Assembly: GCA_022842595.1 (NCBI GenBank)
Contig: JALHPF010000022.1
Coordinates: forward strand, 1-64,000
From: Rubrivivax sp.
GTDB taxonomy: Bacteria; Pseudomonadota; Gammaproteobacteria; Burkholderiales; Burkholderiaceae_C
Direction of reading: 5' to 3'
DNA: 64,000 nt
Positions 34,461-43,682 of this stretch are shown here, piece by piece. The notes under the pieces are model-generated. The model was not told the DNA's origin and made no database searches. It was given only the letters and a program-made list of their open reading frames with translations. Each line of letters opens with the position of its first letter. Within the stretch, counting starts at the first letter, position 1. Both the position numbers and the translations under genes were made by a program.

Positions 34461-35870
34461 TCATGCCTTCACCAGCTTCCACCGCCCTCGCGAGAACAGC
34501 CACAGGGTGAACAGGCCGACCGCTGTCTCCGAGACGAACACCCCCCAGAACACACCGGTATGGGCCCAACCCAGCGGCAAGGCCAGCACCCATGCCAGCG
34601 GAATCTGGATGAGCCAGAAGAAGACCAGGTTGATCCAGGTCGGCGTCATCGTATCCCCGGCGCCGTTGAAGGCCTGCACCGCCACCATCCACCAGCCGTA
34701 GACGAAGTACGAGTAGGCCAGGATCGAGAGCCATTCACCGCCGATGGCGATGACTTCGGCGTCGTCGGTGAACAGGCCGACGATCGCGTCGTGCCAGAAG
34801 AAGAACAGCACGGAAACGCCCACCGTGAACACCATGTTCATCCAGCCGATGCGCCACACCGCGGCCTCGGCGCGCGCGCTTTGGCCCGCGCCCAGGTTCT
34901 GCCCCACCAGGGTGGCCGCCGCGTTCGACATGCCCCAGGCAGGCATCAGCGTGAACATCATGACGCGCATCGCGATCGTCGCGCCGGCCACGGCTTCGGT
35001 CGACAGGCTCGCCAGGATGCGCATCAGGAAGATCCATGCCGTCATCGCGACGAGCATCTGGCCGACGCCGCCCAGCGAGGTACGGGCGATGTGTAGCATC
35101 GTCGCGCCGTGCCAGCGCAGGCTGGCGCGGGCGATGCGCAAGTGCTCGCTGCCGCGCGCCAGGATCCACAACTGCATCAGCACCCCGGCGCCGCGGCCGA
35201 TGTTGGTGGCGATCGCCGCACCTTCGATGCCCATGGCGGGAATCGGCCCGAAGCCGAAGATCAGGATCGGGTCGAGCACGATGTTCAGGGCATTGGCGAC
35301 CCACAGGACGCGCATCGCCGCAGCCGCGTCACCGGCGCCGCGGAAGACGGCGTTGATGACGAACAGCAGCAGGATCACGACGTTGCCGCCCAGCATCCAC
35401 TGCGTGTAGCGGAAGCCATGTTCGATGGCCCAGGTGTCGGCGCCCATCAGGCGCAGCAGGTCCTGGGCCCAGAAGATGCCGGCAGCGGCGACGGGCAACG
35501 AGACCAGCGCCGCGAGCAGCACCGCCTGCACCGCCGACAGGGCCGCTTCTTCGCCGCGCTGCTCGCCGACGCGCCGGGCGACGATGGCGGTGACCGCCAT
35601 CGCCAGCCCCATGGCCACCGAGTACAGCAGGAACAGGTAGGTCTCGGTCAGGCCCACCGTGGCCACGGCCGACGCGCCCAGCCGGGCCACGAAGAAGATG
35701 TCGACCACTGCGAAGGTGGATTCGAGCACCAGTTCCAGCATCATCGGAATGGCCAGCAGGAACACCGCGCGTTTCAGCGGAATGCGCGTGTAGTCGGCCG
35801 TGGTGCCGCGCAGGGCCGCCCGCAGGTCGGCCCACCGTGCCGGCGACGCTGCGCCTTCGACGTCAGCCAC
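34461..35870 (-). CDS. MATE family efflux transporter
   Basis: About 469 residues with twelve hydrophobic helices in two related halves. Family features include the first helix LLAIPMMLELVLESTFAVVDIFFVARLG, GLTETYLFLLYSVAMGLAMAV and, in the second half, AWGMSNAAATLVGQNLGAGQ. It exports organic cations or other solutes using a Na+ or H+ gradient. GTG at 35870 overlaps the stop of the VOC gene by 8 bp; ATG at 35897 is an alternative. The coupling to the VOC gene suggests one transcript. Confidence 0.93.
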   Translation of the reverse strand: MADVEGAASPARWADLRAALRGTTADYTRIPLKRAVFLLAIPMMLELVLESTFAVVDIFFVARLGASAVATVGLTETYLFLLYSVAMGLAMAVTAIVARRVGEQRGEEAALSAVQAVLLAALVSLPVAAAGIFWAQDLLRLMGADTWAIEHGFRYTQWMLGGNVVILLLFVINAVFRGAGDAAAAMRVLWVANALNIVLDPILIFGFGPIPAMGIEGAAIATNIGRGAGVLMQLWILARGSEHLRIARASLRWHGATMLHIARTSLGGVGQMLVAMTAWIFLMRILASLSTEAVAGATIAMRVMMFTLMPAWGMSNAAATLVGQNLGAGQSARAEAAVWRIGWMNMVFTVGVSVLFFFWHDAIVGLFTDDAEVIAIGGEWLSILAYSYFVYGWWMVAVQAFNGAGDTMTPTWINLVFFWLIQIPLAWVLALPLGWAHTGVFWGVFVSETAVGLFTLWLFSRGRWKLVKA

Positions 35871-36336
35871 GCCGCGCCACCACGATGGCGGCCACATCGA
35901 TCTTCTGCATCGTCATCATGGCCGCGAACGCTCTCTTCGCTTCGTCGCCACCGGCGGCAATCGCCTCGGTCAGAACGCGTGGCGTGATCTGCCACGAAAG
36001 GCCCCAGCGGTCCTTGCACCAGCCACAGGCACTGGGCGCCCCGCCGTTGTCGACGATGGCGTTCCAGTAGCGGTCGGTCTCCGGCTGGTCTTCGGTGGCG
36101 ATCTGGAACGAGAAGGCTTCGGTAGGCCTGAACGCCGGGCCACCGTTGAGGCCGAGACAGGGGATGCCGGCGACCGTGAATTCCACCGTCAGCACGTCGC
36201 CAGCCTGGCCGGACGGGTAGTCGGCGGGGGCCCGGTGCACCGCCGTCACGCGGCTGTCGGGGAAGGTGGCGGCGTAGAAACGCGCAGCCGCTTCGGCGTC
36301 CTTGTCGAACCACAGGCAGATCGTGTTCTTGGGCAT
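35863..36336 (-). CDS. VOC family protein, PhnB/3-dmu-9-like
   Basis: 157 residues starting MPKNTICLWFDKDAEAAARFYAATFPDS, the usual opening of the PhnB-like glyoxalase-fold group once labelled 3-demethylubiquinone methyltransferase. The block GWCKDRWGLSWQITP is also typical. Members bind small molecules or metals, but the specific role is unknown. It is the first gene of a two-gene unit with the MATE exporter. Confidence 0.9.
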   Translation of the reverse strand: MPKNTICLWFDKDAEAAARFYAATFPDSRVTAVHRAPADYPSGQAGDVLTVEFTVAGIPCLGLNGGPAFRPTEAFSFQIATEDQPETDRYWNAIVDNGGAPSACGWCKDRWGLSWQITPRVLTEAIAAGGDEAKRAFAAMMTMQKIDVAAIVVARRG

Positions 36337-37001
36337 CGTTCAGTCCTCAAGTGAAAGGCACTCCGAGAGATCTCGACGTTCGAGCCGCCTGGGTTTCGAC
36401 GTCGTCGGCCGCCATCATCCCAGCAGCAGTTGGAACTGGTGTGCCTCATCGCCAACGCCCGGCCGGCCCTGGCCTGCACGCCATGGCCGCGTGAACTGCA
36501 CGCCGAGGCGGGCGTGGACGCCACGGACTGTTGAGCCACTACTGGGTTTCAAATGATGGCATCGACACCCGAAGGCCCCTCATGAGCGATTCCTGCTGCA
36601 GTCACGGCTGCACCAGCCCTGCGGCCAGCCAGAGCCCGCGCAACATGAGGGCAGGCCCACGAAAACGCCACGATGTGGAATCGGTCGACAGATTTCGGTC
36701 AACGCAACGGGCGTCAGCCCGGCGACGCCGGGACTGAGCCGCGTCAACATGTCCTGCTGCGGCAGGTTGTCCTGACTCGGGCTCGGCCCTGCCGGGGGTG
36801 TCCGGCGGCCACTGCGGAGGCTGGCACAACGGAAGCTCGAGCAGCCGGGAGCAGTCAGACCCTGCCGCGCTGACGCTAGGCAACAGGCCTCATCAAAACC
36901 CGGTGCGGTCTAGCTGGCAGCGGCGTAGCGGCTGACACTTCGGTCAGGCCGTGCGTTTTCGATTCGGCCGCCCCCGCCTTCACCGGGACAGCGCAGTGCC
37001 C
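36337..37001. other. Gene-poor stretch, possible gene remnants
   Basis: No complete gene is supported. On the plus strand, about 36370-36534 reads as a coding-like C-terminal fragment (…QQQLELVCLIANARPALACTPWPR…, ending TGA) without a start or recognised family. The remainder has short frames in all directions and visibly mixed base composition. It forms the left part of an irregular region reaching to about 38033. Confidence 0.5.
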
Positions 37002-37658
37002 TCACTTGGTATCGACGAACCCGACCACATGGCCCTCTTCGTTGATGTCCTGCATGTAGAACACCCAGGAGCCGTTCTTGCCGCGTGTGCCGAAGACCCG
37101 GGCATAGGTGTCGTAATAGGTGGTGCCTGTCTTGGCCCGCTCTTCCATCAGCGCCTTGCCCAGTTTGCCCAAGCGCTTCGCGCCACTGATCGAGAAGCGC
37201 CGAGTTCGAACCGCTCCAGGCACTGCGACCTCCAGCGCATCGCGCTGCGTGGTGCCTCTCTGGGTGGAGCCGCCCCCGGTATCGCCGGCCACATGCTGGA
37301 CTGTCACCAACTTGGCCTGATCGTCATGAAAGCTCATCGTGAACCGGCAGTTGCTGAAGTGTGAAGTCACGAAGTGGGCCGGACTGCTGCCGTCCAAGCT
37401 CACCTTGGTCACACCTTTCGAAGCCCAAGGCAGGTAGTAGATCTCCTTGCCTGTACCGCCATCCAGGCCGGTCTTCTTGAACATCTTGATCTTGTTGGGC
37501 TCTTCGAACTTCCAGACGATCTCTGTCTTGTAGCCCTGGATGTCTCCCGTACCCGTGATGTCGAACTCGACTTCGTTGAAATCGAGTTCGTAGTCGGTGA
37601 ATGCCTGCTTGAGGTTGCCGTCATGAAGGAGCTGTTTGAATTCAAGCAGGCTGGCCAT
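37002..37658 (-). CDS. Orphan hypothetical protein, atypical composition
   Basis: 218 residues with no recognised family. It is rich in Lys, Asp, Phe, Asn and Thr, unlike its Ala/Arg/Leu-rich neighbours, and its DNA is visibly poorer in G+C, suggesting transfer. There is no signal peptide or membrane helix. The N-terminal half looks beta-rich (FDITGTGDIQGYKTEIVWKF) and the C-terminus ends SWVFYMQDINEEGHVVGFVDTK. ATG has GCGGAG upstream, at long spacing. Single non-coding stretches of over 350 bp lie on both sides. It could be a toxin-like or phage-derived cargo gene, but nothing in the sequence proves this. Confidence 0.7.
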   Translation of the reverse strand: MASLLEFKQLLHDGNLKQAFTDYELDFNEVEFDITGTGDIQGYKTEIVWKFEEPNKIKMFKKTGLDGGTGKEIYYLPWASKGVTKVSLDGSSPAHFVTSHFSNCRFTMSFHDDQAKLVTVQHVAGDTGGGSTQRGTTQRDALEVAVPGAVRTRRFSISGAKRLGKLGKALMEERAKTGTTYYDTYARVFGTRGKNGSWVFYMQDINEEGHVVGFVDTK

Positions 37659-38033
37659 GGGATCAGGTACTCCGCAAGCAGGTCATAGACACACCGATCG
37701 GCCGAAAACCCCGGGGGCGCGGTCGGTCGATCGATCTCGATCTTGACCGATGTCGTCAACCCGGGCAAGCGTGAAACCTGGACGCTGGCCAGCGAGCACA
37801 GTCCGAACCGGGGCGGCTGACTCGAGATCGCCTCGGCGGATCTGACAGCGATGGTGAACGAGATAGTCCCGGTTCACGGATCCCCACTGCTGTCGCCGAA
37901 AAGCTCAAGGCCTGGAATGGCACGGCTGTCGAAGTCGACGGTTCGTCGCCGCAAGTTCTTGGCCCGGGGACAAGTGCCGGGCGGGCGGGCGCGCTACCAG
38001 TGGCACGCCGAACCGTCGCTGCGCAGACATGGC
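37659..38033. other. Intergenic stretch without supported gene
   Basis: A 375-bp gap between the orphan gene and the sigma-factor gene. On the minus strand, just upstream of the orphan gene, a frame reads coding-like (TTSVKIEIDRPTAPPGF, SADRCVYDLLAEYLIPWP) and runs into the orphan gene out of frame, perhaps a leftover of another gene. No promoter or repeat was recognised. Confidence 0.45.
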
Positions 38034-38570
38034 TCAGCGCAGCGTCTCGGCCAGGAACAGCCGGGCCTGCTCCCAGTCGCGCCGCACGGTGCGGTCGGTG
38101 ATGCCCAGCGCCTCGGCAATCTCGACTTCGGTGAGGCCGGCGAAATACTTCATTTCCACCACCTGGGCCATGCGGGCGTCCTGCTGAGCCAGGACTTCGA
38201 GCGCTTCATTCACCTGCAGGATGTGCGCCTCGCCTCCGGGCTGCGGCAAGGCGTCGGCCTCGCCGCTGGTGAGCGTGAGGTGGGGTGCGCTGCCGCCACG
38301 GCGTTCGGCCTGCTGCTCGCGCACCAGGTCGATGATGATGGATCGCATGGCCTTGCCGGCATAGACCAGAAAACTCGGACGATCCGGAAACCGGCGTTCG
38401 GCACCGCTCGACAGCCGCAGGTAGCTTTCGTGTACCAGCGCCGTGGTGTCCAGCACCGCACTGCGGCCCCCGCCGCGCAGCCGGCTGCGAGCCAGGCGTC
38501 GCAGGTCGGCGTAGGCGGCGGCGTAGTGCGCGCCCAGTGCGACGGGAGCGCTTGGCGTGTTCTCGCTCAT
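38034..38570 (-). CDS. ECF sigma factor, TIGR02999-like
   Basis: 178 residues from ATG 38570. Region 2 contains YADLRRLARSRL and a core-binding helix LVHESYLRLS. The linker SFLVYAGKAMRSIIIDLVREQQAERRGG is the signature of the TIGR02999 branch. Region 4 has VVEMKYFAGLTEVEIAEALGITDRTVRRDWEQARLFL, the -35-binding helix-turn-helix. This branch is commonly coupled to Ser/Thr kinases instead of classical anti-sigma factors; one is encoded at 40863-43613. It is divergent from two PEP-CTERM genes, its likely targets. Confidence 0.92.
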   Translation of the reverse strand: MSENTPSAPVALGAHYAAAYADLRRLARSRLRGGGRSAVLDTTALVHESYLRLSSGAERRFPDRPSFLVYAGKAMRSIIIDLVREQQAERRGGSAPHLTLTSGEADALPQPGGEAHILQVNEALEVLAQQDARMAQVVEMKYFAGLTEVEIAEALGITDRTVRRDWEQARLFLAETLR

Positions 38571-38750
38571 GGCGGCCGAATTCTGTACCTGTGCTTTCGA
38601 CTTTGCACCTGCGGTGACAGCTTGACACAGTCTCTCCTCCATCGGAGGGAGCCATTCTGCAGCCATCGATGTCCGTTTCGACCCCGGCGAATCCGTCCAG
38701 ACAGGTACAGGGTTGCACATGGTGTGCGACTACCGAGCCGGGAGCGAACT

Positions 38751-39686
38751 TTGGACGGTCAATTCAATATACGGGTGGCGCGCTGCTGGCGCGCCGGCAC
38801 CCTGGCAGCGGCGCTGCTGTCCGGGGCCTCGAGCGCAGCACTTGCGCAGGGCATCACGGTGCTTCAGAGCAGCAACGACAGCCTCGGGAACGGCATCTTC
38901 GACACACCAGACTACGCGGTTGAGTTCCGCAGCTCTTTGGTCGTGGACGCTCCGCTCTGGGAAGCTGGAACGGCCAGCGTTCGGCAGCATCTGAGCTGGC
39001 TTTCTGCAGTGAGCCTCAAGCCGAACAGCATCGAGCCCGGCGTCGGTTCTGTGCCAAACATCGGCTGGAGCCTGAAGGTCCGTGTCGACGATCCCTTCAA
39101 CCAGGGTTTCACGCTGGTGGTGGACAACAAACTTCGCGGCCAGCTCTCGGCCCTGCGATCCGGTGGCATCAACGCCGGGTCGGGGTATGCCCACACTGAA
39201 CTGTCTGCCCTGCAACCGGTGGTGAGCGGGACCTCGATCTCGGGCGTGCAGCCGCTCCCGGGCGCTTCGATGCCGGACCTGGAAGCTCGGTGGGACGAAC
39301 TCACCGGCAACGACAGGCGAACCGTCGATCGGTTCGGTACCGACACTCTAGGCACGTGGTTCGGCACCCAGGTCTTCACCTTCCAGCTGGAGCCGACCAG
39401 GATCGGCTCCTCGGCCAGCCAAAGCGCAACGCCCCCGGGAAGCGCCGCTGCCTGGCAGCAGTTCGGTCGAGGCCCCATCCTCCCGTCGCTCGACTTCGTG
39501 CTGCCCGGACCCGGCGACCGGCCGCTGGAAGAACTGGGCCAGTTCTTCCAGGTCAGCGCCGTCTTCATGCCCGCAGCCATTCCGGAGCCCGGCAGCTGGG
39601 CGCTGCTGGCCGCTGGCCTGGGCCTGGTGGTCTTGCGCTGGCGGCAAGGTGCTGCAGGCGCACAGCACAAGGGAGCGACATCATGA
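38751..39686 (+). CDS. PEP-CTERM exported protein
   Basis: About 311 residues. The TTG at 38751 is preceded by GGGAG at 6 nt and starts a signal peptide (cleavage near ALAQG); GTG at 38775 is another option. The mature part is Ser/Gly-rich and beta-like, without a recognised domain. The C-terminus has the exosortase sorting signal: PEPGSWALLAAGLGLVVL followed by a basic tail, the PEP-CTERM pattern. Exosortase would cleave at PEP and anchor or release the protein outside the cell, often in extracellular polysaccharide matrix. No exosortase gene is in the window. Confidence 0.85.
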   Translation: MDGQFNIRVARCWRAGTLAAALLSGASSAALAQGITVLQSSNDSLGNGIFDTPDYAVEFRSSLVVDAPLWEAGTASVRQHLSWLSAVSLKPNSIEPGVGSVPNIGWSLKVRVDDPFNQGFTLVVDNKLRGQLSALRSGGINAGSGYAHTELSALQPVVSGTSISGVQPLPGASMPDLEARWDELTGNDRRTVDRFGTDTLGTWFGTQVFTFQLEPTRIGSSASQSATPPGSAAAWQQFGRGPILPSLDFVLPGPGDRPLEELGQFFQVSAVFMPAAIPEPGSWALLAAGLGLVVLRWRQGAAGAQHKGATS

Positions 39687-40426
39687 ATCACATCCGACAC
39701 GCTGCATTCCTAGTGGCCGCGGGTCTGTGCGCGGCTCCCGCCGCCGCGCAGCAGCCCACGCTGACCAGCCGCCTGTCATCGGTGGTGGGCAGTTTCCTCG
39801 TCGGCTATTCGACGCTGGGCGACGGCGGCTCGTTCAACGAAACGCTGAACACGCTGGACGCCGCGTTCAGCCGCAACGAGGCCGATGCCGGCGGCGTCGA
39901 TGGCTTCGTCGGCAGCACGCCCGTGCAAGGCAACGCCAGCTTCGCGGTGACGCAGGACTACGCCATCACGCCGCTGCTGTTCAGCGCCTCGGGCACCGGT
40001 GCCACCTCGGCGGATACACCCTACACCTACGTCAGCGTCGGCGCACAGACCATCAGCCAGCTGCGCCTGCGGTTCACCGTGGCGGTGCCGACGCCCTATG
40101 TGCTGACCGGTGAAGTGACGCACTCGATCGGCGCGCCCGTGCTGGGCCTCACGCCCACGGCATCGGCCTTCGCCCGGCTGGTCGGCAGCCCGGGCGGCGG
40201 TGGTGCGTGGTTGTCCACCAGCACGCCCGGCGCCTTCACGACCAGCGGCACCTTCATGCCGGGCTTCACCTACGAACTCGAAGGCCGCGCCAACAGCAAC
40301 CTCAACGCCAGCTCGCGCTTCGCGATGAACCTGGTGCTGAGCCCCGTGCCCGAGCCGGCGCAGGTGGCGCTGCTGGCGCTGGGCCTGGGCCTGCTGGCCG
40401 CACGCAGGGGTCTGCGCCGTGAGTGA
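39683..40426 (+). CDS. PEP-CTERM exported protein
   Basis: 247 residues with signal peptide ending ApaAAQQP (near residue 23) and a C-terminal PEP-CTERM signal, VPEPAQVALLALGLGLLAARRG, again PEP then a helix then Arg residues. The body is Thr/Ser/Gly-rich and Cys-free, probably a beta-sandwich. ATG overlaps the previous stop by 4 bp with GGGAG upstream. The two PEP-CTERM proteins are thus made together. Confidence 0.9.
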   Translation: MNHIRHAAFLVAAGLCAAPAAAQQPTLTSRLSSVVGSFLVGYSTLGDGGSFNETLNTLDAAFSRNEADAGGVDGFVGSTPVQGNASFAVTQDYAITPLLFSASGTGATSADTPYTYVSVGAQTISQLRLRFTVAVPTPYVLTGEVTHSIGAPVLGLTPTASAFARLVGSPGGGGAWLSTSTPGAFTTSGTFMPGFTYELEGRANSNLNASSRFAMNLVLSPVPEPAQVALLALGLGLLAARRGLRRE

Positions 40427-40733
40427 CTGGGTCGGCTGGCTGGCCTCGGCCCTGGTGCTGGCCACCTTCTGCATGCGCGGCATGGTGGGCCTGCGCCTGA
40501 CGGCCATCGCCAGCAACCTGGCCTTCATCGCTTACGGCGCCAGCGCCGGCATCGACCCGGTGCTGATGCTTCACGTGCTGCTGTTGCCACTCAATGCCTG
40601 GCGGTTGGCGCAAAGCCGGCCGCAGAGCCAGCTCTCTCTGCGCACCTTGTTGCGGTCCGCGCGCAGCACCCATCGCAAGAGCAAAGCCGCTTTGACTTCC
40701 GGCTCAAGGCCGGCGGGCCTCCAGGGAGATTGA
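40419..40733 (+). CDS. Small polytopic membrane protein
   Basis: 104 residues from GTG 40419, overlapping the PEP-CTERM gene by 8 bp. Three hydrophobic helices (WVGWLASALVLATFCM, LTAIASNLAFIAYGAS, PVLMLHVLLLPLNAWRL) precede a basic tail. The membrane part resembles the YgjV- or Popeye-like N-terminal domains found fused to cyclic-nucleotide-binding domains in other bacteria, but here no such domain follows. Function unknown. Confidence 0.65.
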   Translation: MSDWVGWLASALVLATFCMRGMVGLRLTAIASNLAFIAYGASAGIDPVLMLHVLLLPLNAWRLAQSRPQSQLSLRTLLRSARSTHRKSKAALTSGSRPAGLQGD

Positions 40734-40862
40734 CACGGGTGACCCCATCCTGTTCGCCTGGAGCTGTCTCCCGGCCAGCACATCGACAGCGCCACGCTCA
40801 CTGAAGGCCACTGCGTCGCCGAGCTCACCATGCCAGACCTGGGCACGCGGGAGGCAAACCCG

Positions 40863-43613
40863 CTATTGGATGGGGCGGCCCTCATCCATGGCGGCACGTG
40901 CGCGCTTCACCAGCGGGTGCTCGGCGCCACCGGCGGTCTCGGCGTGTCGCAGCGCCGACGCCGCGTCGGCCCGCGCCTGTTCGCGCAGGCCCAGTGCCTG
41001 CCGAGCCTGTGCGCGCAGCAGCAGGTCTTCGCCGACATGCAGGCTGCTGCCGGGGTCGATCGCCAGGCGCAGCGAACGCGCCAGCGCCGCTTCGGCTTCG
41101 GTCAACGCCGCCTGCGGCTGCTCGCGTAACAACGCGAGTCCGGCAGCCACGCGGTGCCAGCCGCGCCATGCGGCGTCACTCGCCGGCGAAGCCTCGATCG
41201 AGGCCTTCAGCTCGGCCACGGCCGTTTCCGCGGCGCCCGCATCACGCGCTGCCAGCGCCACCTGCGCGCGCGTAAGGACATGGCCGCGAACTGCGGCACG
41301 TCGCGCTTGGCGCATCGCCGTCAACTGGGGTTCGATCTCGTCCAGCACAGCGCCGGCGGCCACTGCATGGCCTTGGGCCAGCAACGCCTGCGCAAGTGCC
41401 GTGGCCACGTTGCGCTGGTCGCCGACGTTGGCAGAGCCTTGCATGGTGCCGCGGACAAGCTGGAGCAGCCGCACGGCATCGGCCGGCTGGCCGGCTGCCG
41501 TCAGGCCTTGCGCGTATTGCATCCGCGGGGTCGGAGACTGCTCTGGCCCCGCGGGGTCGAAGCGACCCTCACCACCGAAGGCACTCAGGGCTTCGCGCGG
41601 CCGCCCCCCATCGCGCAGGGCCATCCCGAGCAGGTTCCAGGCTTGCCAATGGCCTGGGCCGGCGTCGATGGCCAGGCGCGTGCGCAAGGCGATGCTCGCG
41701 CGCGCCGACTCGGCGGCGGCCTTCATCTGCCCGGCGTCCATGCGTGCGCGCGCCAGCGAACGCAGCACTTCAGACGTGAACTCGCGTTCGCCGCGGCCGG
41801 CACGCTGTTCGTTCGCCAGTGCCTGCTCGATCAGCGCGACGGCACGCGCCGCGTCCCCGCCCAGCCGGGCCAGCGCGGCTTCTTCGAGCAAGCAGCCGGA
41901 ATGTGCGTAGTGGTCAGGCTCGCCTTGCCTGGCCAGCGCCGCCGCTGCTTCGGCGATCAGGCGTCGGCCCTCTTCGAGACGGCCGCGGCGCGCTTCTTCG
42001 CGTGCGCGCATGCACAGGATGCGCGCGATGCCGGCATGGGCGTCGGCCGCGCGCAGCAGCGGCTCGGCTTCGGCGAACAGCTCGCGCGCCCGCTCGTCCT
42101 GGCCGATCCAGCGCAGCCGTACGGCGGCGTCGGCCAGCAGTTCGGCACGCAGCGCGGGTGCGTCGCGCCAACCTCTTCGGATCATGGTCACCGAGCGTTC
42201 GATCTGCGCCGCCGCGGCGGCGTTGTCCATGCCGGCCGCGGCTTCGGACAACAGGAAGTCGGCCAGCACAGTCTGAGCCTCAGCGAGTTGCTGTGCGCGG
42301 CGCGCCGATTCGGCTTCCCGGTTCGCCAGCGCCTTGGCCTGCACGGCTTCGTCACGCTGCGCCCGCGCCTCGTTGGCCTGCCACAGCGCGACCGCACTGC
42401 CACCCAGGACCGCCAGCAGCACCAGGCTGGCCGCAGCCACCCCCAGCCGGTGGCGGCGCACGAAGCGCTGCAGGCGGTAGGCCGCGCTGTCAGGCCGGGC
42501 CAATACGGGCTCGTGCGCAAGATGTCGGCGCAGATCGGCGGCGAAGGCCTCCACGCTGGCGTAGCGCTCGGCCGGATCCTTCTTCAGCGCCTTGGCAACG
42601 ATGGTGTCCAGGTCGCCACGCAGCAAGGCACGGTCGGCCGGCGCAGCCACGTCACTGAGCTTGGGAGGCGGCCGCGACAGCACCGCCTGTTCGAGCGCGC
42701 TGCGCGAGCCGGCCGCGGCGGCCGTGAACGGCCGTGTGCCGGCGAGCAGTTCGAACAGCACCACGCCGAGCGCGTAGACATCGACCCCCACGCCCAGCGG
42801 CAGCGCGGCAATCTGCTCGGGGGCTGCGTACTCCGGCGTGAAGGGTCGTCCGCCTTGCTGCGTCAGCTCCGTGGCATCCGTCGAATCGGCCGTCAGCAGC
42901 TTGGCGATGCCGAAGTCCAGCAATCGCGCGTGCCCTTGCGAGTCGATCAGGATGTTGCTGGGCTTCAGATCGCGGTGCACAACCAGGCGGCCGTGCGCAT
43001 GCGACACCGCCTCGCAGACATGCAGCACCAGTTCCAGGCGGCGGTCGACGCTGGCGCCGGTGTCGCGACACCACTCGGTGATCGGCCGGCCGTCGACGTA
43101 CTCCAGCGCCAACCACGGCTGGCCCTCGGCACTGACCCCTGCGTCGTACAGGCGCGCGATGTGCGGGTGTTCGAGGGTGGCCAGGATCTCGCGCTCGCGG
43201 ATGAACCGCTCGGCCAAGGTGGCGCGCCGCTCGCGGCTGAGCGCGACGTGCGGCAGTTTCAGCGCGACCTGCCGGGACTGGAGCGCGTCGGTGCGTTCGG
43301 CCAGCCACACGGTCGCCATGCCGCCCTGGCCGAGTTCACGAAGCAACCGATAGGGGCCGATGCACGCGGTCGCACCACGATCGGGCGGGGCTGCAAAGTC
43401 CGCCGTCTCGATCTGTGGAAGCTCGCCCAACAGCGACTGTCCGTCGTAAGCCAGAAGGCGCCGCAGCCTGTCGCGCAGCGGTGCATCGGCGGGGTCCAAG
43501 GCGGCGAGCCAGCGTTCGCGCTCTGCCGGCGGCACGCCAAGACCTTCATCCAGCAGCGCACGCAGCCGCAGCCACTGGGCAGCGGCCAAGGGGCTGGTGC
43601 TGGTGCGGTTCAT
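40863..43613 (-). CDS. Ser/Thr protein kinase with TPR-like periplasmic region
   Basis: 916 residues. A short N-terminal helical region (LRLRALLDEGLGVPPAERERWL) typical of this kinase group leads to a full eukaryotic-type kinase: GQGGMATVW near residue 93, VALKLPH near 116, HRDLKPSN near 209, DFGIAK near 233, APEQ near 255. One membrane helix (VAAASLVLLAVLGGSAVALW near 395) is followed by about 500 residues of helical, TPR-like repeats outside the membrane. With the ECF sigma factor of the TIGR02999 type nearby, it probably phosphorylates or otherwise controls the sigma factor; this is inference from related pairs. Confidence 0.92.
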   Translation of the reverse strand: MNRTSTSPLAAAQWLRLRALLDEGLGVPPAERERWLAALDPADAPLRDRLRRLLAYDGQSLLGELPQIETADFAAPPDRGATACIGPYRLLRELGQGGMATVWLAERTDALQSRQVALKLPHVALSRERRATLAERFIREREILATLEHPHIARLYDAGVSAEGQPWLALEYVDGRPITEWCRDTGASVDRRLELVLHVCEAVSHAHGRLVVHRDLKPSNILIDSQGHARLLDFGIAKLLTADSTDATELTQQGGRPFTPEYAAPEQIAALPLGVGVDVYALGVVLFELLAGTRPFTAAAAGSRSALEQAVLSRPPPKLSDVAAPADRALLRGDLDTIVAKALKKDPAERYASVEAFAADLRRHLAHEPVLARPDSAAYRLQRFVRRHRLGVAAASLVLLAVLGGSAVALWQANEARAQRDEAVQAKALANREAESARRAQQLAEAQTVLADFLLSEAAAGMDNAAAAAQIERSVTMIRRGWRDAPALRAELLADAAVRLRWIGQDERARELFAEAEPLLRAADAHAGIARILCMRAREEARRGRLEEGRRLIAEAAAALARQGEPDHYAHSGCLLEEAALARLGGDAARAVALIEQALANEQRAGRGEREFTSEVLRSLARARMDAGQMKAAAESARASIALRTRLAIDAGPGHWQAWNLLGMALRDGGRPREALSAFGGEGRFDPAGPEQSPTPRMQYAQGLTAAGQPADAVRLLQLVRGTMQGSANVGDQRNVATALAQALLAQGHAVAAGAVLDEIEPQLTAMRQARRAAVRGHVLTRAQVALAARDAGAAETAVAELKASIEASPASDAAWRGWHRVAAGLALLREQPQAALTEAEAALARSLRLAIDPGSSLHVGEDLLLRAQARQALGLREQARADAASALRHAETAGGAEHPLVKRARAAMDEGRPIQ

Positions 43614-43682
43614 GCCACTCGAAGGGATCCGAGCTCAGCTCGAGCGCCACAGCATGCGGCAATCAGCGACGCGACGTCAACC

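Noticed and set aside
36370..36534. Coding-like C-terminal fragment upstream of the VOC gene
   Set aside because: No start codon context, homologous family or partner piece could be recognised, so it is only mentioned in the gap description.
38630..38656. Short hairpin cctcc-atc-ggagg between the sigma factor and PEP-CTERM genes
   Set aside because: Only five base pairs and no T-run; not distinguishable from chance.
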